41,564 nucleotides of DNA from contig JABEUR010000001.1 of NCBI GenBank assembly GCA_013044405.1, positions 1 to 41,564 on the forward strand. The letters run 5' to 3'. Shown here piece after piece: positions 7,225-15,298 of this stretch (positions are counted from its first letter, which is position 1; every line of letters starts with the position of its first letter). The notes under the pieces were generated by a model. It made no database searches, was not told the DNA's origin, and saw nothing but the letters and a program-made list of their open reading frames with translations. Source of the DNA: Acidimicrobiaceae bacterium (GTDB taxonomy: Bacteria; Actinomycetota; Acidimicrobiia; Acidimicrobiales; RAAP-2). A program made the translations under genes and the position numbers.

Positions 7225-9195
7225 TCAGTCCTCGCCGCTCGCGTTGGTCTCCATGAGACCGGCGATCATGTTCACGACCGTCGGGTCGGTCAAGGTCGTG
7301 ACGTCCCCCAACTGTCGATTCTCGGCCACGTCACGCAAGAGCCGGCGCATGATCTTGCCCGAGCGGGTCTTGGGCAGGTCCGGGGTCAAGATGATCTGGC
7401 GGGGCTTGGCGATGGGACTGATGACCTTGGCGACGTGCAGACGCAGCTCTTCGATCACCGGACCGTAGTCCTTGCCCGCGTCGTCCGCACTCATCTTCAA
7501 CGTGACGAACGCCACGATCGCCTGGCCCGTGGTCTCATCGCTCGCCCCCACAACGGCGGCCTCGGCGACAGCCGGGTGACCCACGAGCGCGTGCTCGACC
7601 TCGGTCGTGGAGAGCCGGTGACCCGAGATGTTCATGACGTCATCGATGCGCCCGAGCAGCCAGAGATCTCCGTCCTCGTCGCGTTTTGCTCCGTCACCAG
7701 CAAAGTACTTGCCGGGGAATCTCGACCAGTAGGTCTCCTTGAACCGTTCGGGGTCGCCGTAGATACCCCGGGTCATCGAGGGCCACGGGTGCGTGATCAC
7801 GAGGTAGCCACCTTCACCATTGCCCACCGAATCGCCATTATTGTCCACCACGTCCACGCCGATCCCCGGTAGTGGGCGCATCGCGGCGCCAGGCTTGGTG
7901 GCCGTGATGCCCGGCAGCGGAGACACCATGATCGCTCCGGTCTCGGTCTGCCACCACGTGTCCACAATTGGACAGCGATTCGATCCGATGTGCTCGCGGT
8001 ACCACATCCACGCTTCGGGATTGATCGGCTCTCCAACGGTGCCGAGCAGTCGAAGGCTCGTCAGGTCGTGATCCTTGGGGAATTGGTCGCCCCACTTCAT
8101 CAGGGTGCGGATCGTCGTCGGAGCGGTGTAGAGGATCGAGACCTTGTTCTGCTCGATGATCTTCCACCAGCGGTCCTTGCCGCCAGAATCGGGTAGACCT
8201 TCGTACATGACCTGAGTCACGCCGTTGATCAAGGGACCATAGACGATGTAGCTGTGTCCGGTGATCCAGCCAATGTCCGCCGCCGTCCAGCAGACGTCGC
8301 TCTCGGGCTTGATGTCAAAGACGTAGTTGTACGTCGTCGCGCACTGGGTCAGGTAGCCCCCGGTCGTGTGGAAGATCCCCTTGGGCTTGGCAGTGGTGCC
8401 TGAGGTGTACATGATGAACATCGTGTGCTCGGCCGGGAACGATTCACAGGTGTGAACGTCGTTCTGGCGTTCGACCGTCTCGTGCCACCAGTGATCTCGA
8501 CCCTCGACCCAGTTGACGTCACCGTTGGTGCGCTTGACCACCAAGACGGCCTTCACGTTCGGACAAGATTCGAGCGCCTCGTCAACGGCGGGCTTGAGGG
8601 GACTGGCCGAGCCGCGGCGATAGGCGCCGTCGGCCGTGACCACGAATTGACAGTCCGAGTCGAGGATTCGACTCGACAGAGCATCTGCGGAGAAGCCCGC
8701 GAAGACCACCGAGTGCACGGCACCCAATCGAACGATGGCGAGCATCGTCACCACTGCTTCGGGGATCATCGGCATGTAGACCGCCACGCGGTCGCCCGTC
8801 TTCACTCCCAGCTCGCTCAACGCGTTAGCGGCCTGGGCAACCAACTTCTGGAGTTGGGCGTAGGTGATGGTGCGCGTCTCTCCCTCGGCGTCGCCAACCC
8901 AGTGGTAGGCGACCTTGTCTCCGCGACCGGCCTCGACGTGGCGATCAACGCAGTTGTACGACGCGTTGAGCGTGCCGTCACTGAACCATTTGGCAAATGG
9001 GAGGTCCCACTCGAGTGTCTGGGTCGGACTGGTGGTCCAGGTGAGACGATCGGCCTGTAGGCGCCACCACGCAACGGGGTCCGCGCTCGCTTCGGCATAG
9101 ATCGAAGGTTGGGCGTTCGCCTGACGGGCGAATTCGGGGCTCGGCGCGAAACTACGCGTCTCGTCCAACCATGCTTCGAGTTTTGCTTCGCTCAT
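7225..9195 (-). CDS. acsA: Acetyl-CoA synthetase
   Basis: This 656-residue AMP-forming acetyl-CoA synthetase converts acetate, ATP and CoA to acetyl-CoA. It has the family N-terminus with WDLPFAKWF, the P-loop-like TSGTTAKPKG (about residue 262), WWQTETG, and the C-terminal PKTRSGKIMRR with Lys614, the conserved lysine whose acetylation switches these enzymes off. Length is standard (about 650). The ATG is preceded by AGGAG with 6-nt spacing. satP lies upstream on the same strand with a hairpin between them, so uptake and activation of acetate are probably linked in one transcription unit. Confidence 0.97.
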   Translation of the reverse strand: MSEAKLEAWLDETRSFAPSPEFARQANAQPSIYAEASADPVAWWRLQADRLTWTTSPTQTLEWDLPFAKWFSDGTLNASYNCVDRHVEAGRGDKVAYHWVGDAEGETRTITYAQLQKLVAQAANALSELGVKTGDRVAVYMPMIPEAVVTMLAIVRLGAVHSVVFAGFSADALSSRILDSDCQFVVTADGAYRRGSASPLKPAVDEALESCPNVKAVLVVKRTNGDVNWVEGRDHWWHETVERQNDVHTCESFPAEHTMFIMYTSGTTAKPKGIFHTTGGYLTQCATTYNYVFDIKPESDVCWTAADIGWITGHSYIVYGPLINGVTQVMYEGLPDSGGKDRWWKIIEQNKVSILYTAPTTIRTLMKWGDQFPKDHDLTSLRLLGTVGEPINPEAWMWYREHIGSNRCPIVDTWWQTETGAIMVSPLPGITATKPGAAMRPLPGIGVDVVDNNGDSVGNGEGGYLVITHPWPSMTRGIYGDPERFKETYWSRFPGKYFAGDGAKRDEDGDLWLLGRIDDVMNISGHRLSTTEVEHALVGHPAVAEAAVVGASDETTGQAIVAFVTLKMSADDAGKDYGPVIEELRLHVAKVISPIAKPRQIILTPDLPKTRSGKIMRRLLRDVAENRQLGDVTTLTDPTVVNMIAGLMETNASGED

Positions 9196-9297
9196 ATCTT
9201 TCTCCTGCTGTTCGGTCCTCGGACGGATGTGGGAGGAAACGTGAAATTACTTGTTCGTGCGTCTTGAGCCGAGAGTAGCCCTCAATCGGCCCAGTAT

Positions 9298-9338
9298 GCC
9301 AACAGCGCCCGAGCCTTGTCGGCTGGGGCGCTGTTGGC
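9298..9338 (-). terminator. Long hairpin between satP and acsA
   Basis: A 13-bp perfect stem (9298-9310 with 9326-9338) is extended inward by AGCC/GGCT around a small loop. On the minus strand it lies about 38 nt after the satP stop and about 100 nt before acsA. No T-tract follows, so it may attenuate read-through or protect the satP message rather than stop all transcription. A smaller GGTGGC/GCCACC dyad is at 9349-9362. Confidence 0.5.
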
Positions 9339-9375
9339 GGTTGGGTCCGGTGGCAAGCCACCAGTGGTACAAAGA

Positions 9376-9939
9376 TTAGCCTCTCGGACCAAGGGGCAGG
9401 ACGGTTTTTCCATAAGTCTCGTTGATGACCCCAGCCGCTGAGCAGTACCACGCCAGAGCTGCAGTCAGGAGGCCCAGCCAGCCACCGATCTTGACCATGT
9501 TCGCGTGCCCTGCGCCCCAGTTGCCGATCGTCAAGAAGACGAAGGTCACCTCTAGCACCAAGAAGACCGCGATAAGGCCCAAATTGGTCCGTAGCGAGGC
9601 GATCAGCATGTAGGCGGTGAATATGGTCCAGGCGAGTAGGTAGACACCGAGTCCCCCAACCACCTTGAGGCCGCCGTTGAAGTTGATGAAGGCGTAGAGC
9701 CCGAGCCAGAACGCGCCATATGAAGTGAAGGCCAGTGCACCGAACGTGTTCTTTCGAGCGAACTCCCACATCCCCGCCGCAAACTGCGCAATTCCACCGT
9801 AGAAGAGGGCTAACGAGACTGCCGCGGTGAGACCCGCCCCCTTCCACAAGCCCGCGTTGGCACTACTTAGGCAAAAAGTGGTCATGGCGAACCCTGCGAG
9901 GCCTAGTGGCCCCGGATCCGCAACTTTCTGTTCAGACAT
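9376..9939 (-). CDS. satP: Acetate/succinate transporter, GPR1/FUN34/YaaH family
   Basis: This 187-residue membrane protein has six hydrophobic segments and the family hallmark near the N-terminus, here DPGPLGLAGFA (usually NPAPLGL). It also has FYGGIAQFAAG, the counterpart of the FxGGxxQ motif. SatP/YaaH proteins import acetate or succinate as weak acids with protons. An upstream GTG at 9966 is in frame, but the ATG at 9939 follows a GGGGGG ribosome-binding site by 6 nt, so I use 9939. The upstream region carries a perfect CRP-type site and a plausible promoter. acsA follows on the same strand. Confidence 0.93.
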   Translation of the reverse strand: MSEQKVADPGPLGLAGFAMTTFCLSSANAGLWKGAGLTAAVSLALFYGGIAQFAAGMWEFARKNTFGALAFTSYGAFWLGLYAFINFNGGLKVVGGLGVYLLAWTIFTAYMLIASLRTNLGLIAVFLVLEVTFVFLTIGNWGAGHANMVKIGGWLGLLTAALAWYCSAAGVINETYGKTVLPLGPRG

Positions 9940-9996
9940 GTATTTCCCCCCAAAAGTAGGTGTCACATCCGGCCGCCCGTTTGACGGCTCACCACA

Positions 9997-10025
9997 GATT
10001 TAACACCTTCGTAACGTGCTCAAGT
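9997..10025 (-). promoter_or_regulatory. Candidate satP promoter
   Basis: On the minus strand a TAAATC -10 box (9997-10002) lies 17 bp from ACTTGA (10020-10025), or 15 bp from TTGAGC (10018-10023). The implied transcription start is near 9990, giving a leader of about 50 nt. Match to consensus is moderate. The placement of the CRP-type site supports this choice. Confidence 0.45.
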
Positions 10026-10043
10026 GGGATAACCGGTCGAGAT

Positions 10044-10059
10044 TGTGACTTTGGTCACA
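10044..10059. promoter_or_regulatory. CRP/FNR-family operator, perfect TGTGA-N6-TCACA
   Basis: TGTGACTTTGGTCACA is an exact match to the CRP half-site consensus on both arms. Its centre (10051.5) is about 61.5 bp upstream of the start inferred from the -10 box at 9997-10002, the classical class I activator position. cAMP-CRP control of acetate genes is known in enterobacteria, and GlxR/CRP homologues bind the same motif in actinobacteria. The regulator gene is not in this window. Confidence 0.75.
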
Positions 10060-10112
10060 TGCTGGCGCCGATTCGACACTTCCCCGCTAGCTGGCCGAGG
10101 TGTCAAGTGCTC

Positions 10113-10880
10113 TCAATCGATGGCTCGTCGAAAGTCCCCGATGAACCTCTCGACGTCACTCGCGCTGCCCCCGTCGAGCAGGACCTGGACCAGTGCCGAA
10201 CCCACGATGACACCGTCGCTCACCCCACTCGCCGCTCGAGCCTGCTCGGGCGTGGTGATGCCGATTCCGATGTAGGTCGGCACGGTCGAAACCTCTCGAA
10301 TCGCCTTGACGATTCGCGCCCCTTCACCGTCGCCCGAGGAACTTCCCGTCACCGCCATGCGCGCCGACGCGTACGCGAAACCCTGGGTCGACTGAGCAAT
10401 CAGTTTCAGGCGTTCTGGCGTGCTCGACGGCGCGACGAGGAAGATTGTCGCCACGTCATTGGCGTCACACGACGCAACCCACTCTGGCGACTCTTCGAGG
10501 GAGAGGTCCGGAACGATGACACCACTCAGCCCACTGGAGTGCAATCGACCGGCCGAGCGTTCGATACCGTAGTGATGAAAGATGTTGAAGTAGGTCATGG
10601 CGATGAGCGGGACCTCAGTCGCGAGACGAGCCAGATCATCACAGGCCGAGTCGAAGGTGACCCCCGAACCCAGTGCGCGCAGCGCGGCCTCTTGGATCAC
10701 GACCCCATCCATCATCGGATCGGAGAAGGGAATGCCGATCTCCACGGCGTCGGCGCCGGCGTGAATCGCTCCCGCGACGTGATCGGTCCAGTCCTCGCTG
10801 AGCCCAGCCATGAAGTACGGCACCAACGCCTTGCGACCAGAATCGCGAATCTCGCGCAGACGCACTTCGAGACTCTTCAT
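10113..10880 (-). CDS. trpA: Tryptophan synthase alpha subunit
   Basis: This 255-residue TIM barrel cleaves indole-3-glycerol phosphate to indole and glyceraldehyde 3-phosphate within the TrpAB complex. The catalytic pair is visible as Glu47 and Asp58 in [14 protein letters not shown], with the usual 11-residue spacing. The phosphate-binding end is [11 protein letters not shown]...VGSA. The mobile loop after VTG is Ser/Gly-rich (SSSGDGEG). The ATG overlaps the trpB stop as ATGA (10877-10880), so translation is probably coupled. It is the last gene of the trpCFBA run. Confidence 0.97.
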   Translation of the reverse strand: MKSLEVRLREIRDSGRKALVPYFMAGLSEDWTDHVAGAIHAGADAVEIGIPFSDPMMDGVVIQEAALRALGSGVTFDSACDDLARLATEVPLIAMTYFNIFHHYGIERSAGRLHSSGLSGVIVPDLSLEESPEWVASCDANDVATIFLVAPSSTPERLKLIAQSTQGFAYASARMAVTGSSSGDGEGARIVKAIREVSTVPTYIGIGITTPEQARAASGVSDGVIVGSALVQVLLDGGSASDVERFIGDFRRAID

Positions 10881-12061
10881 TGCTCACCTCGCAAGATCGC
10901 GCGCACCTGGGCGACGTCCTTGTCGCCTCGTCCCGAAAGGTTGAGCAGCACCGTGGAACCACTTCGCAGGGACTGACCGGCCTCTTTGGTCATCCACGCC
11001 ACAGCGTGCGCGGTCTCGAGTGCTGGAATGATCCCCTCGAGCTCGCTCAAAAGTCGCAGCGCCTCGATGACGTCGTGGTCGGCAATGGCGTGGTACTCCG
11101 CTCGACCCGCGTCGGCTAAATAAGCGTGCTCGGGGCCGATGCCCGGGTAATCGAGGCCCGCCGAGATCGAGTGGGCCTCCTCGATCTGCCCGAACTCGTC
11201 TTGAATCAAGAGCGAACGCATCCCGTGCAGAACACCCGGTGAACCAGTCCCCACTGCCGATCCACCCGCGGCTTCCACGCCAATGAGCCGAGCCGCGGTG
11301 TTCGCGAAGCCGGCGAAGACGCCAGCCGCGTTCGAGCCTCCCCCGACGCAGGCAATCACCGCGTCGGGCGGGTCCACACCAAGGTCTCGCAACTGTTGAG
11401 CGGCTTCGATACCAATGATGCTCTGGAATTCACGGACCATCCAAGGAAAGGGGTGCGGACCCATCACCGAGCCGAGACAGTAGTGCGTATCACTGACGCA
11501 CGAAACCCACTCACGCATTGCCTCGTTCACCGCGTCCTTAAGGGTCCTGCTTCCCGAAACGACCGGAACAACCGTGGCTCCCAACAACTCCATTCGAAAC
11601 ACGTTCAACGATTGGCGAAGCGTGTCGACCTCACCCATGTAGACCGTGCACGCAAGTCCCAGGCGCGCGGCGGCCGTAGCCGTAGCCACCCCGTGCTGAC
11701 CGGCACCCGTTTCGGCGATGACGCGGTGCTTACCCATTCGCTTGGTCAACAAGGTCTGACCGATGACATTGTTGATCTTGTGCGACCCCGTGTGAGCCAG
11801 GTCCTCGCGCTTGGCGAACACCGAAAGGCCGAGGTGCTCGGAGAGCCGGTGCAGTGGGGTTACCGGCGTGGGCCTACCGGCGAACTCGTGCAGCACCTGG
11901 CGGTACTCGCCCACGAACTCGGTATCGGCCCAGGCTTCGACGAAGGCGACCTCGAGCTCCTGACAGGCGGGGATCAACGCTTCGGGAACGAACTGGCCCC
12001 CGAACTCGCCAAAGCGACCTCGTTCGTCGGGTTTCGCCATGTAGCGTGCGCTATCGCTCAC
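10877..12061 (-). CDS. trpB: Tryptophan synthase beta subunit
   Basis: This 394-residue PLP enzyme condenses indole with serine. It has the PLP lysine Lys95 in HTGSHKINN, the phosphate-binding loop [10 protein letters not shown], and the N-terminal [13 protein letters not shown] typical of TrpB1. The frame stays open further upstream to 12277, but that part is a translation of trpF in another frame. I use the GTG at 12061, which overlaps the trpF stop as GTGA (12058-12061) and has AGAGG upstream. The ATG at 12040 lacks a ribosome-binding site. Confidence 0.96.
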   Translation of the reverse strand: MSDSARYMAKPDERGRFGEFGGQFVPEALIPACQELEVAFVEAWADTEFVGEYRQVLHEFAGRPTPVTPLHRLSEHLGLSVFAKREDLAHTGSHKINNVIGQTLLTKRMGKHRVIAETGAGQHGVATATAAARLGLACTVYMGEVDTLRQSLNVFRMELLGATVVPVVSGSRTLKDAVNEAMREWVSCVSDTHYCLGSVMGPHPFPWMVREFQSIIGIEAAQQLRDLGVDPPDAVIACVGGGSNAAGVFAGFANTAARLIGVEAAGGSAVGTGSPGVLHGMRSLLIQDEFGQIEEAHSISAGLDYPGIGPEHAYLADAGRAEYHAIADHDVIEALRLLSELEGIIPALETAHAVAWMTKEAGQSLRSGSTVLLNLSGRGDKDVAQVRAILRGEQ

Positions 12062-12687
12062 TCTCGTGCCTCTCGTTGGTCGAACCCGGTGCGGGCGTTC
12101 TTTACGAATCGTGACACCAGCGTAGGGTCCTTGAGGCCCGCAGACTCCTCGACGCCACTGGCGCAGTCGACGCCCCACGCTCGCGTCAGCTCGATGGTCT
12201 CGGCCACGTTCTCGGCGTTCAGCCCGCCGGCGACGATCACGGGCTTGGTGAAGGTTCTTGAACCGAGCGCGCCCCACGGGTGAGCAACTCCGCTGCCCGG
12301 GTTTGGTCCGTCGATCAAGACCGCGTCGACCAAATCATCCTCAAAACCGTGGAACTCCTCGCTGTCAATCACGAGGGCCTTGACGATCAAGAGATCCTGG
12401 GCGCGCAGCCCTTCGTACAGTCGGTCGCTGATGGCTCCGTGCACCTGGGCGACCTCGGCCCCGATGTAAGCGCTTGACTCGAGGATGTACTCATCAGAGC
12501 TCTCGCGAAAGACCAGTGCCCGTTTGATCTGCCCGTTGACGGCGCCACTGATCGCGCGCGCCGTGTCTCGCGAAACGCGACGCGAGGACTTCGCGAGGAT
12601 CAGTCCCAGAGCATCGGCTCGCGATGCCACGACACTTCGCGCGTCATGAACATTGGTTACGCCACAGATCTTGACGAAGTTGGTCAT
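12058..12687 (-). CDS. trpF: Phosphoribosylanthranilate isomerase
   Basis: This 209-residue TIM barrel performs the Amadori rearrangement of phosphoribosylanthranilate. VKICGVT near the N-terminus holds the catalytic Cys8, and VLIDG carries the partner Asp. [10 protein letters not shown] and DCASGVE form the phosphate-binding end. The ATG at 12687 puts KICG where the family usually has it; a GTG at 12702 overlapping trpC by 8 nt is the alternative. The stop overlaps the trpB GTG. It sits between trpC and trpB. Confidence 0.93.
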   Translation of the reverse strand: MTNFVKICGVTNVHDARSVVASRADALGLILAKSSRRVSRDTARAISGAVNGQIKRALVFRESSDEYILESSAYIGAEVAQVHGAISDRLYEGLRAQDLLIVKALVIDSEEFHGFEDDLVDAVLIDGPNPGSGVAHPWGALGSRTFTKPVIVAGGLNAENVAETIELTRAWGVDCASGVEESAGLKDPTLVSRFVKNARTGFDQREARE

Positions 12688-12694
12688 CGACAAC

Positions 12695-13492
12695 TCACGC
12701 ACGCATCACCCGGTCCACGTGGCAAAAGGAGTGAACGGTGGCGGCCACGTCCGAAGCCGTGACGAAGGTCTCTCCGACCAGCACCGCGTCGAATCCCGCG
12801 AGGGCGGCGCGTTCTACGTCGTGGGTGCTGTGAAGTCCCGACTCGCACACCGCGATGATATCGGTAGGTAGTGACTCGATCACGGTGGCCGCGTGGTCTG
12901 GATCGACCTCGAAAGTTCGCAGGTTACGCTGATTGACTCCGATGATGCGCGCTCCAAACTGCACGGCTCGGCGAGCCTCGTCGCGATCGTGAACCTCCAC
13001 CAGCGCGTCAAGGCCACAGAGTTGGGCGACGTCGATCAAACTCACCAGTTCCGAATCACTCAGTGCAGCGACGATCAAGAGAACCGTGCTCGCTCCCATC
13101 TGCGCGCAATCAATGACGTCATTGGGGCCGATGGTGAAGTCCTTTCGTAGTACCGGCAGCGTGACGGTCGACACGACCGATTGCAGGTCCTGGTTCGACC
13201 CGGAGAAGAACTCCTCATCAGTCAGCACCGAGATTGCGCTGGCCCCATTGAGCTGATAGGTCGTGGCGAGCGCCGCGGCGTCCAATTCGCGGTGCAACCA
13301 TCCCTTGCTCGGTGATCGACGTTTCACTTCGGCGATAACGCGAATCTGTGACTCGACGGGATTGCTGAGCGCGAAGTACATTGAGGGACCCTCGTAGTGC
13401 ACGTCATCGAGACGATGGTGCCAATCGCGTTGGTCCGCGCTGGCGCGCGCTCGATGGAAGGCAAGAATCTCGTCGAGGTAGGTCCGCGCCAC
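12695..13492 (-). CDS. trpC: Indole-3-glycerol phosphate synthase
   Basis: This 265-residue TIM barrel decarboxylates and cyclises CdRP to indole-3-glycerol phosphate. Visible motifs are VIAEVKRRSPSKG (catalytic Lys), LRKDF, VNQRNL (usually INNRNL), and CESGLHS before the phosphate site VGE. The start is set at the GTG at 13492 because a TACGAT -10 box lies exactly 6 nt upstream, which predicts a leaderless mRNA. A TTG at 13495 is adjacent. It is the first gene of trpCFBA. Confidence 0.95.
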   Translation of the reverse strand: MARTYLDEILAFHRARASADQRDWHHRLDDVHYEGPSMYFALSNPVESQIRVIAEVKRRSPSKGWLHRELDAAALATTYQLNGASAISVLTDEEFFSGSNQDLQSVVSTVTLPVLRKDFTIGPNDVIDCAQMGASTVLLIVAALSDSELVSLIDVAQLCGLDALVEVHDRDEARRAVQFGARIIGVNQRNLRTFEVDPDHAATVIESLPTDIIAVCESGLHSTHDVERAALAGFDAVLVGETFVTASDVAATVHSFCHVDRVMRA

Positions 13493-13498
13493 CAATGA

Positions 13499-13504
13499 AT
13501 CGTA
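13499..13504 (-). promoter_or_regulatory. -10 box of a leaderless trpC promoter
   Basis: TACGAT on the minus strand is followed by six bases and then the trpC GTG at 13492. This TAnnnT-N6-start spacing places the transcription start on the first base of the codon. There is no Shine-Dalgarno sequence. The -35 is weak (TTCGGC, 13521-13526). Confidence 0.6.
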
Positions 13505-13573
13505 TCGGCGCGGCCACGTCGCCGAACGCGGCTAACTTGTCCCAATGGAAACGCCGCATCCACGAGCAGTGCG

Positions 13574-14593
13574 ATGATCAACTCATTCGCACTCGACGTG
13601 CTCAATCCACTGGTACGAGGGACCAATCTCGAGCGCCTTCAGGCCCGCGAGGCACTTCTGGAGATCCTCGAGGGGCGCGTCGACGGGTTGCTTATCGCGA
13701 GCTTTCTCACGGGCCTGACCGCCAAGGGAGAGACCGCTGAGGAGATGACTGGGTTCATCGACGCCATGATTGCGACTGCCACCACCTTCGACATCGGTCC
13801 CGAAGCGATCGATATCGTCGGCACCGGTGGCGATCAACTCCATACGGTGAACATCTCGACGATGGCGGCGCTGACGGTGGCGGGTTGTGGCGTGGTGGTC
13901 GCCAAACACGGCAATCGTGCCGCCTCGTCTTCGGTGGGCTCCGCTGACGTGCTCGAAGCCCTCGGGGTACGCCTCGACGCGCCAGAATCGGTCGTTCGCG
14001 CCTGCGTGGAGGGCGCGGGTATCGGATTCATGTTCGCTCCAACGTTTCACCACGCGCTGGGCTATCTGACTCCGATCCGTAGGGCCCTGGCCTTTCGTAC
14101 GATCTTCAACGTCCTGGGCCCGCTCGCCAATCCCGCGCTCGTGCGCCGTTCCTTGATTGGAGTCGCCCAGAGTCATCTGCTCGACCCGATGGCCCAGGTA
14201 CTGAGCGCGCGCGCCATCGAGTACGGAGTCCTGGTGAACGGCGACGACGGCCTGGATGAACTTTCCCTGGGCGCGCCATCGAGCCTGCGGATCGTCTCGG
14301 CGGCCGGGATCGAGGTTCGTCGACTCGATGGCGCTCACGAGCTCGGGGTGGTCCACGATGCGGCCAGTATCCGCGGCGCAGGCATCGAGCACAACGTCAG
14401 CGTCGTTCGAGGCTTCCTCGCCGGCGAGGGCGGACCCGTCTTCGATGTGGTGTGCGCGAACGCTGCTCTAGCGCTGATGGTGGCCGGACGGGTGGACAAC
14501 CTGCGCGACGGCTTCGAGCTGGCTGCCTCGAGCGTGCGCGAGGGACGTGCGCATTCGACCCTCGAGCGTCTGGTCGCAATCTCGAACTCCTAG
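13574..14593 (+). CDS. trpD: Anthranilate phosphoribosyltransferase
   Basis: This 339-residue enzyme transfers phosphoribose from PRPP to anthranilate. It shows the PRPP-binding DIVGTGGD, the NISTMAAL segment, KHGNRAASSSVGSADVLEALG, and the anthranilate-site residues in FAPTFHHAL. Length is standard. It is transcribed away from trpCFBA across an 81-bp gap, so the pathway genes are split into two units here. Its tail overlaps the gamma-CA-like gene by 4 bp (CTAG, 14590-14593). The ribosome-binding site is weak. Confidence 0.97.
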   Translation: MINSFALDVLNPLVRGTNLERLQAREALLEILEGRVDGLLIASFLTGLTAKGETAEEMTGFIDAMIATATTFDIGPEAIDIVGTGGDQLHTVNISTMAALTVAGCGVVVAKHGNRAASSSVGSADVLEALGVRLDAPESVVRACVEGAGIGFMFAPTFHHALGYLTPIRRALAFRTIFNVLGPLANPALVRRSLIGVAQSHLLDPMAQVLSARAIEYGVLVNGDDGLDELSLGAPSSLRIVSAAGIEVRRLDGAHELGVVHDAASIRGAGIEHNVSVVRGFLAGEGGPVFDVVCANAALALMVAGRVDNLRDGFELAASSVREGRAHSTLERLVAISNS

Positions 14594-15105
14594 AGTTGGC
14601 GAAGTTGCTCGCGATATCGTCGAGCGTTCAGTACGTAGGACTGGGCGTTGTCCAGGATCGCTTCCTCACCGGACACGTCCAACTTGATGCTCGCCGGCAC
14701 ACCCACTGCCAGGGCGTTGGCGGGGACGACCATTCGATTTCGCACCACCGCCCCGGCTCCAACGGTGGCGCCCGTGTGGACAATCGCCTCGTGCAGTACG
14801 ACGGAACCGCTGCCGACCAGGGCACGGTCGTGGATGACGCAGCCTTCGAGGTGGGCCAAGTGGCCAATCACACAGTCGCTGCCGATCACCGTCGGGTATT
14901 CGCCAACCGCGTGAACGATGGCCCCGTCTTGGATCGACGTGCGTTCACCCACGATCACGGTTCCGTAGTCTCCTCGCAGCACTGCCGATGGCCAGACCGA
15001 GGACTCCGCTCCGATGCGCACGTCGCCGATCACCACCGCGTCTGGATGGACGAAGGCCGTCGGGTCGATATCTGGGGTGCGATCACCCAAGGCGTAGATG
15101 GGCAT
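14590..15105 (-). CDS. Gamma-carbonic-anhydrase-like hexapeptide-repeat protein
   Basis: This 171-residue protein folds as a left-handed beta-helix, judged by repeated [IV]G-x4 hexapeptides from residue 20 to about 145 and a C-terminal helix. It resembles the YrdA/PaaY group. Possible zinc ligands are His65, His82 and His85 (GHLAHLEGC). In classical gamma-CAs the third His is five residues after the second, and that position (87) is Glu here, so carbonic anhydrase activity is uncertain. The ATG has AGGAGG 6 nt upstream, directly after the stop of the zinc-ribbon gene, so it is probably the last gene of the der operon. Confidence 0.85.
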   Translation of the reverse strand: MPIYALGDRTPDIDPTAFVHPDAVVIGDVRIGAESSVWPSAVLRGDYGTVIVGERTSIQDGAIVHAVGEYPTVIGSDCVIGHLAHLEGCVIHDRALVGSGSVVLHEAIVHTGATVGAGAVVRNRMVVPANALAVGVPASIKLDVSGEEAILDNAQSYVLNARRYREQLRQL

Positions 15106-15115
15106 GTGATTCCTC

Positions 15116-15298
15116 CTAGTGACTCAGCCACATGATCAACTGGTAGATTCGCCAGATCAGATAGATGATCGTACTGAGAATGAAAAAACGCCACAGCCAC
15201 GGCATGGGTTCGGGTTCGGGAGCCTTGACGGACTCTCCGCAGATCTCACAGACGTCTCCCTCGACGGGCCGGTCGCAGTGATCGCACCACTGGGACAT
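15116..15298 (-). CDS. Small zinc-ribbon membrane protein
   Basis: This 60-residue protein has two CxxC knuckles (Cys5/Cys8 and Cys17/Cys20), a Pro/Glu-rich linker and one transmembrane segment (about residues 33-55). The arrangement predicts a cytoplasmic zinc ribbon tethered to the membrane. The ATG overlaps the der stop as TGATG, and the gene ends 10 bp before the hexapeptide-repeat gene, so it belongs to the operon. I do not know a characterised homologue. Its place behind der could point to ribosome or envelope quality control, but that is guesswork. Confidence 0.75.
   Translation of the reverse strand: MSQWCDHCDRPVEGDVCEICGESVKAPEPEPMPWLWRFFILSTIIYLIWRIYQLIMWLSH

Noticed and set aside
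12062-12277. N-terminal extension of trpB to 466 residues
   Set aside because: The added part is an Arg-rich translation of trpF in another frame, and the GTGA overlap at 12058-12061 fits the normal TrpB start.
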